Shown here one piece after another: positions 36,678 through 45,639 of a stretch of 64,000 nucleotides of DNA. The DNA is taken from assembly GCF_007829335.1 (NCBI RefSeq), contig NZ_VIWO01000011.1, positions 62,001 to 126,000 on the forward strand. The letters run 5' to 3'. The first letter of the stretch is position 1. Every line of letters starts with the position of its first letter. A program made the position numbers and the translations under genes. This DNA comes from Chitinophaga polysaccharea. Its GTDB lineage: Bacteria > Bacteroidota > Bacteroidia > Chitinophagales > Chitinophagaceae. The notes under the pieces were generated by a model. That model was not told the origin of the DNA, did not search any database, and saw only the letters and a list, made by a program, of their open reading frames with translations.

Positions 36678-37328
36678 ATGCTTTATAAAAAAACCTACCT
36701 GGCTTTGTTAGCCTGCAGTCTTGTTGCCTGTAGCAAATCAAAAAAGAATACTACGAAAGATGATGATCCGGCCTCGCTCAATAGCTTATCTGTAAGCATT
36801 GAAGGCGATATCAACAAACAAATACACTTAACCGGGACGGATGTAGGCGTAGGCCTGCTCGGCTTTACCAAAACCAATTTAAAGGGATTTGCCCTGGTGG
36901 CTAATGTAATCGTGAATGGTAAAAGCGTGTTGACCGCCAACAGTGGGTTGGCTACTATCCCTTTCACTACGGGAGTGGAGCAGAAAGCAGCGCCCGGAGG
37001 GGTTAGCCAGTCGACCGGCAATAGCACAAAGAATTATTCTGGTATGGACTACTTCCTGTTTTACGATACCGATCCGAATCAAAAAAACAGCATGACTTAT
37101 ATCACGCTACGCCAGGTGCAGGATACGGCCAATTTATTGAAGATAAGCGGGGAGTTTCATTTCAATGCAGCCAGCTCTTCTTCCAACCTGTCTGATGCCT
37201 GTACCACGGAAGCCATTGCCCATAGCGGCCGTATCCCGATGTACAATCCCGATGTTTGCGGTGCTACCAAACTACGTGTAACCGGTACGTTTACCGTATA
37301 CCTGGATAAGAAAACGCAACAGCCATAA
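36678..37328 (+). CDS. Putative lipoprotein
   Basis: The 216-residue protein has a signal peptide ending in a lipobox LVAC (Cys15), then a Ser/Asp/Lys-rich linker. The rest is Gly- and Ser-rich with no domain I recognise. It could be a surface or outer-membrane lipoprotein. It is alone on the plus strand, 51 bp downstream of the HxlR gene and in the same direction. Confidence 0.65.
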   Translation: MLYKKTYLALLACSLVACSKSKKNTTKDDDPASLNSLSVSIEGDINKQIHLTGTDVGVGLLGFTKTNLKGFALVANVIVNGKSVLTANSGLATIPFTTGVEQKAAPGGVSQSTGNSTKNYSGMDYFLFYDTDPNQKNSMTYITLRQVQDTANLLKISGEFHFNAASSSSNLSDACTTEAIAHSGRIPMYNPDVCGATKLRVTGTFTVYLDKKTQQP

Positions 37329-37331
37329 AAA

Positions 37332-37365
37332 AGCGGTGCGTTGTTAATGATAACAGCGCACCGCT
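37332..37365. terminator. Hairpin terminator between convergent genes
   Basis: AGCGGTGCG pairs with CGCACCGCT, with an inner TTGTTA/TAACA extension; a run of A precedes it, giving a U-tract on the minus strand for the SDR transcript. Confidence 0.65.
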
Positions 37366-37564
37366 CCACTATTACACCTACAACTAAAAAATCTGTAAAA
37401 GTTGCCGCCAGACGCCTGTATAGCAAGCGGCATCCGGCGGGCAACCAATGGGATTAACACCTAAACAACCGTTATAACTGTAAATCAACAAAGAAAATCT
37501 TTTAAAGTCCTTGCTGCCGGTGCAGCATTTGCACAATGCTGCACACTGCAACGCCCAGGATCAT

Positions 37565-38320
37565 TTATGAACCAATCAACGGGTGTACCATAAGGCCACC
37601 GTCTACATTATATTCTGCACCAGTAATAAACGATGCTTCGTCTGAAGCCAGGAAGGTGACCATGTTAGCGATATCTTCCGGTTGCCCTAATCTTCCCAGC
37701 GGCGTAATGCTGCCAATATGTGTTCTGAACACGTCGGGCATCCCTACTTTTTCCAATAAGGGGGTTACCACTACGCCAGGATTCACTACGTTAACCCGGA
37801 TCTTCCTGGGGGCCAATTCCCTCGACAATGTTCTTCCCAATGAATTCAGTGCTGCCTTGCTGGCCGATACCACGGTAGCATTAGGCGTGCCCGAATAGGC
37901 ATTCAGGGCCGACAACAGGGTGATAGAGCCGCCATCATTGATCAGTGGCAGTAACCGCTGGATGGTGAAGAAAGCGCCTTTAAAGTTCACATTCATCAAT
38001 TCATCGTACAACTCCGGCGTTACGTTGCCAAAGGGCGACAGTTTGGCTACCCCTGCGTTGATAAACAGGCTGTCTATTTTCCCGTAGCGGCGTTGAACAT
38101 ATTCTGCCAGTTTTTTTGCATCTTCCGGCACGGCCTGGTCGGCCTTAAATCCTTCGGCAGGGTGCCCGAGTGCGTATACGGCCTGTTGTACCGCACCCGG
38201 ATTACGTCCTGTTATCAATACCTTTGCTCCTTTCCTTAAAAATGTGGCTGCTGTTGTATACCCTATACCGCTGTTACCGCCCGTGATAACAACTACTTTA
38301 TCTTTCAGAGATGATGACAT
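37565..38320 (-). CDS. SDR oxidoreductase, tandem copy A
   Basis: The 251-residue protein has TGGNSGIGYTTAATF (cofactor loop), the SLFINAGVAKLSPFG region, catalytic Ser (ITLLSALNAYSGTP) and a C-terminal SFITGAEYNVDGG as in classical SDRs. The expected active-site Tyr is displaced to NAYSGTPNATVVSASKA, where Y-x3-K is not clear; the Lys in SASKAALNS is. It is a paralogue of the adjacent upstream gene. Upstream is the ArsR gene; downstream is a terminator. Confidence 0.8.
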   Translation of the reverse strand: MSSSLKDKVVVITGGNSGIGYTTAATFLRKGAKVLITGRNPGAVQQAVYALGHPAEGFKADQAVPEDAKKLAEYVQRRYGKIDSLFINAGVAKLSPFGNVTPELYDELMNVNFKGAFFTIQRLLPLINDGGSITLLSALNAYSGTPNATVVSASKAALNSLGRTLSRELAPRKIRVNVVNPGVVVTPLLEKVGMPDVFRTHIGSITPLGRLGQPEDIANMVTFLASDEASFITGAEYNVDGGLMVHPLIGS

Positions 38321-38340
38321 GAAATACTGTTTTTTTAAGA

Positions 38341-39096
38341 TTAACCAATGAGGGGATGAACACTAAAACCGCCATCGATATTATATTCTGCACCGGTGAT
38401 GAAAGAGGCTTCATCAGAAGCGAGGAAGGATACCAGTTTGGCAATTTCTTCCGGCTGACCTATTCTGCCGGCAGGTAATTTCTTCGCCATCTCCTCTTTA
38501 TTAATCGCCTCTTCGGGAATGCCGGCCTTTTGCAGGATAGGCGTTTCCACCGGACCAGGATTGACTACATTGACCCTAATTTTACGACTGGCCAGTTCAC
38601 GGGATAATGTACGACCCAGTGAATTGAGTCCCGCTTTGCTGGCGTTGTAGATCGATGCGCCTGGCATACCGGCAAGGGCGTTGATGGAGGATAATAAGAT
38701 GATAGTGCCTCCGTCTTTTATCAGCGGAAGTAAGTACTGTACCGTAAAGAAGGCGCCTTTCAGGTTGATGTCCATGAGCCGGTCGAATGATTCTTCTGTT
38801 ACTGCTGAAAAAGGCCCGAAATTGGCGATACCTGCATTTACAAACAGGATGTCAATCTTTCCATAACGGTCACGTACATACTCCGCTAATTTTTGTGTAT
38901 CTGCTATCTTTCCCTGATCCGCTATAAAACTGTCTGTGTCATTACCCAATGTACCCGCTGCCTGCTGTACGGCTTCCGGGTTACGTCCTGTGATTAATAC
39001 TTTTGCGCCCTTCGCCAAAAAATCTGCTGCTGTGGCATATCCTATTCCGCTGTTGCCTCCTGTAATTACCGCTGTTTTATGTTGTAACTGTCCCAT
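38341..39096 (-). CDS. SDR oxidoreductase, tandem copy B
   Basis: The 251-residue protein is similar to copy A along its whole length: TGGNSGIGYATAADF, INAG-like FVNAGIANFG, SSINALAGMPGASIYNASKAGLNS with the Y-x3-K pair (YNASK), and SFITGAEYNIDGGFSVHP. It therefore keeps the complete SDR active site, unlike copy A, where the tyrosine position is altered. Both probably use NAD(P)H. They are 20 bp apart and probably co-transcribed. Confidence 0.85.
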   Translation of the reverse strand: MGQLQHKTAVITGGNSGIGYATAADFLAKGAKVLITGRNPEAVQQAAGTLGNDTDSFIADQGKIADTQKLAEYVRDRYGKIDILFVNAGIANFGPFSAVTEESFDRLMDINLKGAFFTVQYLLPLIKDGGTIILLSSINALAGMPGASIYNASKAGLNSLGRTLSRELASRKIRVNVVNPGPVETPILQKAGIPEEAINKEEMAKKLPAGRIGQPEEIAKLVSFLASDEASFITGAEYNIDGGFSVHPLIG

Positions 39097-39232
39097 CCTA
39101 TTGATTCATTTAAGATTATCGATATAATTACTTTAAAAAAAAGAGAAATTACTTTCTCATTAATCCATTAATTTAAAAACTTCAATGTATTTACCTATAA
39201 AAAAAGCCGGTGGTAACCTGCCCGTTGGCCCC

Positions 39233-39502
39233 TCAGCTTAGTTGTAAAAAGAACATGGACAATTGCTTCATCATCTCTTTATTGAGCGTTAACTCCACAA
39301 TTCTGCCATTTTTCGAGGAATTCAGCACCCCACTATCCACCAGGATCTTTACATGGTGCGACACTGTTGGTTGCGACAAACATGTAAACTCACATACATC
39401 ACCACAAATCAGCTTGCCCTTCTTAACAACCTCCATGATTATAGATAACCGGTGCTTGTCTGCGATGGCATTTGCTGCTTTTTCTATAACTGCTAAATCC
39501 AT
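39233..39502 (-). CDS. ArsR-family regulator
   Basis: The 89-residue winged-helix protein has AIADKHRLSIIMEVVKKGKLICGDVCEF and the recognition helix LSQPTVSHHVKILVDSGVL. No full metal-binding CxC motif is present in the alpha-3 position, although ICGDVCEFTC holds three cysteines that could act as a sensor. It lies upstream of the two SDR genes on the same strand and is the likely regulator; a perfect inverted repeat precedes it at 39527. Confidence 0.85.
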   Translation of the reverse strand: MDLAVIEKAANAIADKHRLSIIMEVVKKGKLICGDVCEFTCLSQPTVSHHVKILVDSGVLNSSKNGRIVELTLNKEMMKQLSMFFLQLS

Positions 39503-39526
39503 AGAACAAAAGTAATACTATTTTCC

Positions 39527-39542
39527 AAATATCGAAATATTT
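39527..39542. promoter_or_regulatory. Inverted repeat upstream of arsR
   Basis: AAATATCGAAATATTT is two 6-bp arms around CGAA, 24 bp upstream of the ArsR start. Typical position for ArsR self-regulation. Confidence 0.45.
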
Positions 39543-40432
39543 CAATGAATATTTTTTTCCAGCATATTTTTCCGGTCCTGCATTTTCTCCCTCCGATATG
39601 CTGCCGGCGTAAGCCCGTGGTACTTCTTGAACAAACGGCTCATATGACTTTCATCCGTAAACCCCAGCTCGTCCGCTATCTCCCCGATAGTTAAATCGCT
39701 ATGGGTAACCCTTAGCTGTACCAGGTTCAGCTTATAATTTACGATGTACTGCTGCAGGCTCTCCCCCGTTTGCTTCTTGAAAAACTCTCCTATATAGTTA
39801 GACGACAGGTGGAACACCGACGCCAGGTACTCCTGCTTCAGCAACTCCGGCTGGTAAATATGCTGCCGGATATGCGCTACCAGGCGGTTAATCAGCGACG
39901 ACTCCGCCGTATTTTCTCCCAGGTTCACATCTTCTGCTACATTTCTCGCCACAATGTTGAGTAACAAGGTTACGTAATGCTGTAAATTATCCTGGTAATA
40001 AGGCGGCTTGTGCTCATACTCTTCCACCATATTGTCGATCAGCGACGCAATCATCCTACAATCGTTCGTATGCCGGATCTGCAACTGCCCCTGCCGGTTA
40101 TGCGCAAAAAACAGGTATTCCAACTGCCGTAACCATTCCTCCAGCCGGGCCTTCTGCTGCGGCACCTGGCTTAGTCCCATAAACAACTCGGAAAAGCGGA
40201 TAGACACAAACTCCGTGGCAGCTCCTACTTCAAAGCCCCGGCAGTCCTGCGGCGTAAACAGGAATATACTCCCTTTATCATAAGGCAACCTGTTCTGGTT
40301 AATAATACGAAAACCACTCCCCTCGCGGATCTGCATGATCTCAAAGAAATAATACACCTTCGGTGCTACATCCCAGGCCGACATATCTGCCTGGGTTAAC
40401 TCAAATGGTGTATGTAGATTACGTGCGCCCAT
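39542..40432 (-). CDS. AraC-family regulator
   Basis: I choose ATG 40432 (296 residues), because upstream codons add a hydrophobic stretch that is atypical for the family. The N-terminal cupin-like sensor (GARNLHTPFELTQADM) is followed by an AraC domain (about 190-290, with LASVFHLSSNYIGEFFKKQTGESLQQ and IGEIADELGFTDESHMSRLFKKYHG). It is 39 bp upstream of arsR and the two SDR genes. The ligand is unknown. Confidence 0.85.
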   Translation of the reverse strand: MGARNLHTPFELTQADMSAWDVAPKVYYFFEIMQIREGSGFRIINQNRLPYDKGSIFLFTPQDCRGFEVGAATEFVSIRFSELFMGLSQVPQQKARLEEWLRQLEYLFFAHNRQGQLQIRHTNDCRMIASLIDNMVEEYEHKPPYYQDNLQHYVTLLLNIVARNVAEDVNLGENTAESSLINRLVAHIRQHIYQPELLKQEYLASVFHLSSNYIGEFFKKQTGESLQQYIVNYKLNLVQLRVTHSDLTIGEIADELGFTDESHMSRLFKKYHGLTPAAYRREKMQDRKNMLEKNIH

Positions 40433-40578
40433 AACCTGCGAAATTACAATAATCACTCCGGATACCAACATGATAACGATTATGGGGCCGGACAAGCGCC
40501 CGGGAGGCATTCCGGAGCGTGCACAGATTATCCTTTTATGATGAAATCTTAATTATTGCCAGCGGTATATTTTTATAC

Positions 40579-40586
40579 TATCTTTA
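40579..40586 (+). promoter_or_regulatory. -7 element before gene at 40647
   Basis: TATCTTTA differs from TAnnTTTG only in the last base. Its start site would fall at about 40593, just before the hairpin 40595-40619. Confidence 0.4.
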
Positions 40587-40594
40587 GGCGCCGG

Positions 40595-40619
40595 CGGCTG
40601 TTGATCTACTCAACAGCCG
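40595..40619 (+). other. 5' leader hairpin
   Basis: CGGCTGTTG and CAACAGCCG (9-bp arms, loop ATCTACT) would form the extreme 5' end of the transcript of the 40647 gene. This is typical of a message-stabilising stem-loop, though no function is shown. Confidence 0.4.
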
Positions 40620-40646
40620 TGTTATTAAATATGCCAAACTATTACT

Positions 40647-41120
40647 ATGAAAACCATCAAGAAGCATCTCATCCTGCCAGTAGTAGCACTTTCCGCGTTT
40701 ACTGCCTGTCACGATACCAAAGCGCCGGAAGAAAAAGTTCATACGGAATCTGCGCCGCCACTACAGGCTGTTGCAGAAAATGAAACTACCATCACACGCC
40801 CTTGCGCCGTGTTATATTCACCTGATAGCATTAAACTGGAAAAATTAAAAAAAGATAACGGGGAAGAAGCCTTTTACACGATTGCCGACGATAACCAGAA
40901 CTACATGACAGATGCGCGTAACTTCCTCGAAGGCAAAGGCGTAAATATACTGGAACCTGCCGGCGGAAAGATGACCTTTCGTTCTCCGAAAAATCAACCT
41001 ACAGAACTGGATCTGAATGATAAAAAATACAACTGGGAAATATGGTTGTATGATGGTAACAAATTACACAAAGTAGATGTTACTGATATCGAAAATGAGT
41101 ACGCAAAATACATGAAATAA
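40647..41120 (+). CDS. Small putative lipoprotein
   Basis: The 157-residue product has a signal peptide with a lipobox (FTAC, Cys20) followed by a charged Lys/Glu-rich linker and a domain I do not recognise (AEEN to DVTDIENEYAKYMK). It is likely anchored in the outer membrane or periplasm. It has its own promoter-like -7 element and a 5' hairpin. Confidence 0.65.
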   Translation: MKTIKKHLILPVVALSAFTACHDTKAPEEKVHTESAPPLQAVAENETTITRPCAVLYSPDSIKLEKLKKDNGEEAFYTIADDNQNYMTDARNFLEGKGVNILEPAGGKMTFRSPKNQPTELDLNDKKYNWEIWLYDGNKLHKVDVTDIENEYAKYMK

Positions 41121-41128
41121 ATACCTGC

Positions 41129-41160
41129 CAGGAGAAGGATCCTTCCGGATCGTTCTCCTG
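41129..41160. terminator. Bidirectional terminator
   Basis: CAGGAGAAGGATCC pairs with GGATCGTTCTCCTG (one mismatch), TTCC loop, ending one base before the beta-lactamase stop codon. Confidence 0.75.
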
Positions 41161-42060
41161 TTATTTCCAACTATCCCACACTGCTTTCGCAATCTTCGCA
41201 ATCGTAGCATCCCGCTCCTCATCATTCGCCTTTGAATCGGATACAAATACAGCAATTGCCATATGGGTACCATTAGGCAACGTAATAATGCCTACGTCAT
41301 TGTTGGCAGCCGTTACGCCGTCTACCGTCCATGACGTGCCAGTTTTGTGCGCTACTTCCGTTCCTTCGGGAAGTAATCCCTTTAGCCGTTTAGCCCCCGG
41401 TCCGGAAGTAGTCATCAGGTATAACAAATGCTCTTTACTGGAATCTGATAACACCGGGTCCTGGAAAAATTTCTTTAGCAGCTGTACCATGGCGGCAGGG
41501 GTAGACCAATTCCGGTACTGTACCTGTAAATTTTCTTTATGCACCTGTGCTTCTTCCAGGGTGGCAATGTTGATAGACCGGATGCCCAGCCCATGTACAT
41601 AAGCATTCACTTTTTCCGGTCCGCCCAGCAACTTAAACAATATATCGCAGGCGCTGCCGTCGCTTTTACGTACGTTGTAATCCAGCAGTTCGCGTACCGT
41701 AAGGCTTACATTGCCGTCGGGGTATTTGTCGCGGAGTGGGCTCACGCCCGCCGTGGTGAGATCCGTCTTGTTGATATCCACCGGTTGATCCAGTCCTACC
41801 TTCCCGGCATCTACCTGTTGCAATACCGCCATAGATACCGGGAACTTGTACACGCTCTGCATGGGAAAATGCTGGTCGCGGTTAAACGATACCGTGTCAT
41901 TCGTTTCCAGTAATTGTGCATACACGCCTACTTTTCCAGATATATTTCCGGCGATATCGGCAATCTGCTGGCGGAGTGTAGGATGACGATTACCGGATTG
42001 CGCCAAAACGTTCAAACAAGCTATGGTGGCTGCTACAGAAAATATATAATGTTTCTTCAT
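41161..42060 (-). CDS. Class A beta-lactamase (subclass A2-like)
   Basis: The start at ATG 42060 gives 299 residues with a signal peptide (MKKHYIFSVAATIACLNVLA). Active-site motifs are Ser69-V-Y-Lys72, S-D-G at 133-135, Glu in the omega loop (ATLEEAQVH, about 169-170), QVQYRNW at 179-185, and K-T-G at 239-241. The omega loop resembles the CfxA/PER/VEB-like A2 subclass, which is common in Bacteroidota. The SDN motif is SDG. It is expected to hydrolyse penicillins and cephalosporins in the periplasm; the spectrum is not known. Confidence 0.9.
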   Translation of the reverse strand: MKKHYIFSVAATIACLNVLAQSGNRHPTLRQQIADIAGNISGKVGVYAQLLETNDTVSFNRDQHFPMQSVYKFPVSMAVLQQVDAGKVGLDQPVDINKTDLTTAGVSPLRDKYPDGNVSLTVRELLDYNVRKSDGSACDILFKLLGGPEKVNAYVHGLGIRSINIATLEEAQVHKENLQVQYRNWSTPAAMVQLLKKFFQDPVLSDSSKEHLLYLMTTSGPGAKRLKGLLPEGTEVAHKTGTSWTVDGVTAANNDVGIITLPNGTHMAIAVFVSDSKANDEERDATIAKIAKAVWDSWK

Positions 42061-42177
42061 ATCGATGATAATGAAAATATAAACGCTAATATAACAGATA
42101 ATTCCGGCGACCCGGTAAATTTTACATTTAGAATTTCGCCGCCTTAATATTATTTTAGGCGCCAAATCGAGGACAAA

Positions 42178-43212
42178 TTGAGCAAACCGATACTTGTTAT
42201 AAAATTTGGGACGGCTTCTATCACCCATCAAAATGGGGACCTGGACGAAACCGTTATTGCCGGCATCGCGCGGCAGGTGGCCGAATTACACCAGGATTAC
42301 CACATTGTGCTGGTATCATCGGGGGCAGTAGCCGCCGGCAAACAGTTTTTACGCCAGTACAACGGCACCATCAGCGAGCGTAAAGCCGCTGCCGCCATCG
42401 GGAACCCGTTGTTGCTGAACAAATACAGCCGCTACTTTGCGCCGTATAATATCGCTGTGGCCCAGAGTCTCTGTGAAAGAACGCATTTCTCCGACCGCAA
42501 CCAGTTCCTGCAACTGAAGCGCACTTACGAGGAATTGTGGGCCAGCAACATTATTCCCATTGCCAACGAAAATGATGTGGTGAGCAGCCTGGAGTTAAAA
42601 TTCTCCGACAACGACGAGCTGGCCACCTTGATAGCCGTAGGTTTTGGCGCTTCGCTCCTGCTCTTCAGCACGTCGGTAGCCGGTGTGCTGGACCGGGAAG
42701 GGAAGGTGGTGCCGCAGATAGATGTTATTGATAAAGCCGCGCTGGGACTGGCCGACAAGGAAAAATCGGCCCTGGGACTGGGAGGTATGGTGTCTAAGCT
42801 CACCTTTGCCCGTTTAGCTACCCGCATGGGCATCCGGGTGGTCATTTTTGGTATTCGTACGGAAGATGGGATACTCAATGCCATAGCAGGCAAAACAGGT
42901 ACCTTGTGCCTGCCTCAACCCTGCAGCATGCCTGCCCGTAAGAAGTGGCTGGCCAGCGGCAGCCTGGTTACCGGCCGTATACAGATAGATGCGGGCGCGC
43001 AAAAGGCGCTGGAAAAACGCCACAGTCTCCTGGCAGTGGGCGTAAAAGCTGTTCTCGAAAAATTTGAATGCGGGGAAGTGATCGAAATCGTGAACGAAGA
43101 CCAGGTAGCCATCGCCGTAGGCAGGGCTAAAATCGCTTCCGACGTATTGGATACTCATCATAAAGCACAGAATACAGAGGTAGCACATGCCGATGATATT
43201 GTGTTGTTATAA
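42178..43212 (+). CDS. proB: Glutamate 5-kinase
   Basis: The 344-residue protein begins with a TTG start preceded by a GAGGAC Shine-Dalgarno-like sequence 6 bases upstream; no better ATG exists nearby. VIKFGTASIT, LVSSGAVAAG, PIANENDVVS and DNDELATLIA are amino-acid kinase motifs, and the last ~80 residues form a PUA domain. ProB phosphorylates glutamate as the first step of proline synthesis. proA follows 13 bp later, as usual. Confidence 0.95.
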   Translation: MSKPILVIKFGTASITHQNGDLDETVIAGIARQVAELHQDYHIVLVSSGAVAAGKQFLRQYNGTISERKAAAAIGNPLLLNKYSRYFAPYNIAVAQSLCERTHFSDRNQFLQLKRTYEELWASNIIPIANENDVVSSLELKFSDNDELATLIAVGFGASLLLFSTSVAGVLDREGKVVPQIDVIDKAALGLADKEKSALGLGGMVSKLTFARLATRMGIRVVIFGIRTEDGILNAIAGKTGTLCLPQPCSMPARKKWLASGSLVTGRIQIDAGAQKALEKRHSLLAVGVKAVLEKFECGEVIEIVNEDQVAIAVGRAKIASDVLDTHHKAQNTEVAHADDIVLL

Positions 43213-43225
43213 ACGGAAATAAATC

Positions 43226-44473
43226 ATGCAAACGATACAACCATTACTGGAAAAGGCACAGCAGGCAGGCGTATCCATACGCACCTTACCTGATGCGGAG
43301 AAACAGCTGCTCCTGCGGCGACTGGCAGCCGTGATCCTGATTCAATCGGACGCCATTACCGCTGAAAATAAAAAAGACCTGGACCGTATGCCGGATGAAG
43401 ATCCTAAAAAGGACCGGCTCCTGCTCACCGAAGCCCGTATCCGCGACCTGGCCACCAGCCTGGAAGCGATTGCCGGCTTGCCCGATCCCGCCAACGTGCT
43501 CCTGCTGGAACGCACGCTGGACAATGGTTTGCTTGTACAGAAAAAAACCGTCCCCCTGGGCGTGGTAGGCGTTATTTATGAATCACGCCCCAATGTAACC
43601 GTCGACGTAGCAGCGCTCTGTATCCGTTCCGGTAATGTGTGTGTATTACGTGGCGGTACCGATGCCTTTCATACCAACACCATCCTCGTACAGCTGATAC
43701 AAACGGTATTAAAGGAGTTTGGGGTAGATGAAAACGCTGTGCAGCTGCTGCCTACAGACCGTAACCTGGTAACGGAAATGCTGACCGCAGTAAAATATAT
43801 CGATATCATCATCCCCCGTGGTTCTGAGCAGCTGATCGAATTTGTAAGGGCCAACTCCCGGGTACCGGTCATTGAAACCGGCGCGGGTGTTTGCCATACC
43901 TACGTGGAAAAAACGGCGGACTTACAACAGGCTGCCACCATCGTTACCAACGCTAAGGTGTCCCGCCCTTCTGTATGCAACGCGCTGGACACCGTACTGG
44001 TAGATGAAGCCGTAGCAGCAGACTTCCTGGCCCTGCTGGCGCCACAGTTGCAAGCCTATGGAGTAGACATCTACGCCGATCCTATCGCCTTTGGCATTTT
44101 ACAGCAACAACAATACCCGCGGTTATTTGCCGCGGCGCCGGAAGATTTTGGGAGGGAGTTTTTATCGCTGAAATGTTCCGTGAAAGTAGTGCCCGACACC
44201 ACCGCTGCGTTGTTGCATATACAGCATTTTTCCTCCCGCCATTCCGAGGCGATTATCTCAAAGGATACGGCCGTAAGTGAGCGTTTCCTCAATGAGGTAG
44301 ATGCGGCGGCAGTTTACGTGAATGCGTCAACCCGGTTTACCGATGGAGGCGTATTTGGCCTGGGTGCCGAAATAGGTATATCCACGCAGAAACTCCATGC
44401 CCGCGGGCCATTTGCGTTGGAGAAGCTGGTAACAGAGAAGTGGTTTGTATATGGTAATGGCCAGGTGAGATGA
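43226..44473 (+). CDS. proA: Glutamate-5-semialdehyde dehydrogenase
   Basis: The 415-residue protein has the substrate and cofactor motifs VIYESRPNVTVDVA, LRGGTDAFHTN, IPRGSEQLIEFV and the catalytic Cys in AKVSRPSVCNALDT. It reduces gamma-glutamyl phosphate with NADPH to glutamate-5-semialdehyde for proline synthesis. The gene is 13 bp after proB and forms an operon with it. Confidence 0.95.
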   Translation: MQTIQPLLEKAQQAGVSIRTLPDAEKQLLLRRLAAVILIQSDAITAENKKDLDRMPDEDPKKDRLLLTEARIRDLATSLEAIAGLPDPANVLLLERTLDNGLLVQKKTVPLGVVGVIYESRPNVTVDVAALCIRSGNVCVLRGGTDAFHTNTILVQLIQTVLKEFGVDENAVQLLPTDRNLVTEMLTAVKYIDIIIPRGSEQLIEFVRANSRVPVIETGAGVCHTYVEKTADLQQAATIVTNAKVSRPSVCNALDTVLVDEAVAADFLALLAPQLQAYGVDIYADPIAFGILQQQQYPRLFAAAPEDFGREFLSLKCSVKVVPDTTAALLHIQHFSSRHSEAIISKDTAVSERFLNEVDAAAVYVNASTRFTDGGVFGLGAEIGISTQKLHARGPFALEKLVTEKWFVYGNGQVR

Positions 44474-44486
44474 GATAAGATAAGAA

Positions 44487-44509
44487 TAGCCCCGCATGGC
44501 GCGGGGCTA
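44487..44509. terminator. Bidirectional terminator
   Basis: TAGCCCCGC and GCGGGGCTA form a perfect 9-bp stem with an ATGGC loop between convergent proA and aldolase genes. Confidence 0.75.
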
Positions 44510-44516
44510 TGTATCA

Positions 44517-45590
44517 CTAGGCAATTGTAATTTGTTCGTTCAGGTATACATCCTGGATGGCATTCAGCAGAGCGGCTCCTTCTGCCATAGGACGTTGAAA
44601 TGCCTTACGTCCGGAGATTAATCCCATACCGCCGGCTCTTTTATTGATGACTGCCGTGCGTACAGCTTCTGCCAGGTCGGCCGCCCCTTCTGACGCACCA
44701 CCGGAGTTGATCAATCCCATACGTCCCATATAGCAGTTAGCTACCTGGTAGCGGCACAGGTCAATTGGGTTATCCGAGGTTAACTCAGTATAGATGCGTG
44801 TATCCAGTTTACCGTAGGAAGAGCTGCCGGTATTTAATGCCTTGTATCCGCCATTTACTGTAGGTAATTTCTGCTTGATAATATCCGCCTGGATGGTTAC
44901 ACCGAGGTGATTGGCTTGCCCGGTAAGATCGGCCGACAGGTGATAATCCACATCTTTTTTGAAGGCATCGTTGCGCAGGTAGCACCAGAGAATGGTCGCC
45001 ATACCCAGTTCATGCGCCCTTTCAAAAGCCTGCGATACTTCCACCAGCTGCCGGTCGGATTGTTCGGAGCCAAAATAGATGGTGGCGCCTACTGCTACGG
45101 CTCCTAAATTCCACGCTTCTTCTACGGTGCCATACATTACCTGGTCGGCCCGGTTGGGATATGTGAGCAGTTCATTGTGATTGATTTTAACAATGAATGG
45201 AATCCGGTGCGCATAGTGCCGCGATACGGCCGATAGCACGCCGAAGGTGGAAGCCACCGCATTGCAGCCGCCTTCTATCGCCAGCTTCACAATATTTTCA
45301 GGATCAAAATAAGCGGGATATTTCGCGAAAGAAGCGCCGGCGCTATGCTCTACGCCCTGGTCAACCGGGAGTATCGACATATAGCCGGTACCGGAGAGTC
45401 GCCCGTGATTAAACAGTTGTCCCAGGCTGCGCAGCACCTGTGGGTTGCGGCTGGAAGGCAGGTAAATCTTATTTACCGTATCAGGACCTGGCAGATGCAG
45501 CAAGTCTTTGCTGATGGTCTTGCTTTGATGCTGCAGGAGGGTATCGCTTTCTTTTCCTAATAATTCGCTGATTTTTTCCAAGGATAACAT
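44517..45590 (-). CDS. fbaB: Class I fructose-bisphosphate aldolase (DhnA-type)
   Basis: The 357-residue protein has the DhnA-family sequence with GYMSILPVDQGVEHSAG and the Schiff-base Lys in PFIVKINHNELL, with LKALNTGSSSYGKLDTR-like phosphate loop regions. It converts fructose-1,6-bisphosphate to triose phosphates or related sugars; members also act in aromatic amino-acid precursor synthesis. It is divergent from no close neighbour; a small unknown protein lies 49 bp upstream. Confidence 0.85.
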   Translation of the reverse strand: MLSLEKISELLGKESDTLLQHQSKTISKDLLHLPGPDTVNKIYLPSSRNPQVLRSLGQLFNHGRLSGTGYMSILPVDQGVEHSAGASFAKYPAYFDPENIVKLAIEGGCNAVASTFGVLSAVSRHYAHRIPFIVKINHNELLTYPNRADQVMYGTVEEAWNLGAVAVGATIYFGSEQSDRQLVEVSQAFERAHELGMATILWCYLRNDAFKKDVDYHLSADLTGQANHLGVTIQADIIKQKLPTVNGGYKALNTGSSSYGKLDTRIYTELTSDNPIDLCRYQVANCYMGRMGLINSGGASEGAADLAEAVRTAVINKRAGGMGLISGRKAFQRPMAEGAALLNAIQDVYLNEQITIA

Positions 45591-45639
45591 AAGCTTTACT
45601 TTTTTGGTACAACTAATTTAAACATTTAATAGCATCCGC

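Noticed and set aside
37157..37444. Minus-strand open frame of 95 codons overlapping the lipoprotein gene
   Set aside because: It is antisense to a well-supported coding gene with a lipobox and covers the terminator; no family signal.
39180..39232. Weak G+C hairpin with a T-run before the SDR copy B
   Set aside because: Stem pairing is poor; a terminator could not be supported.
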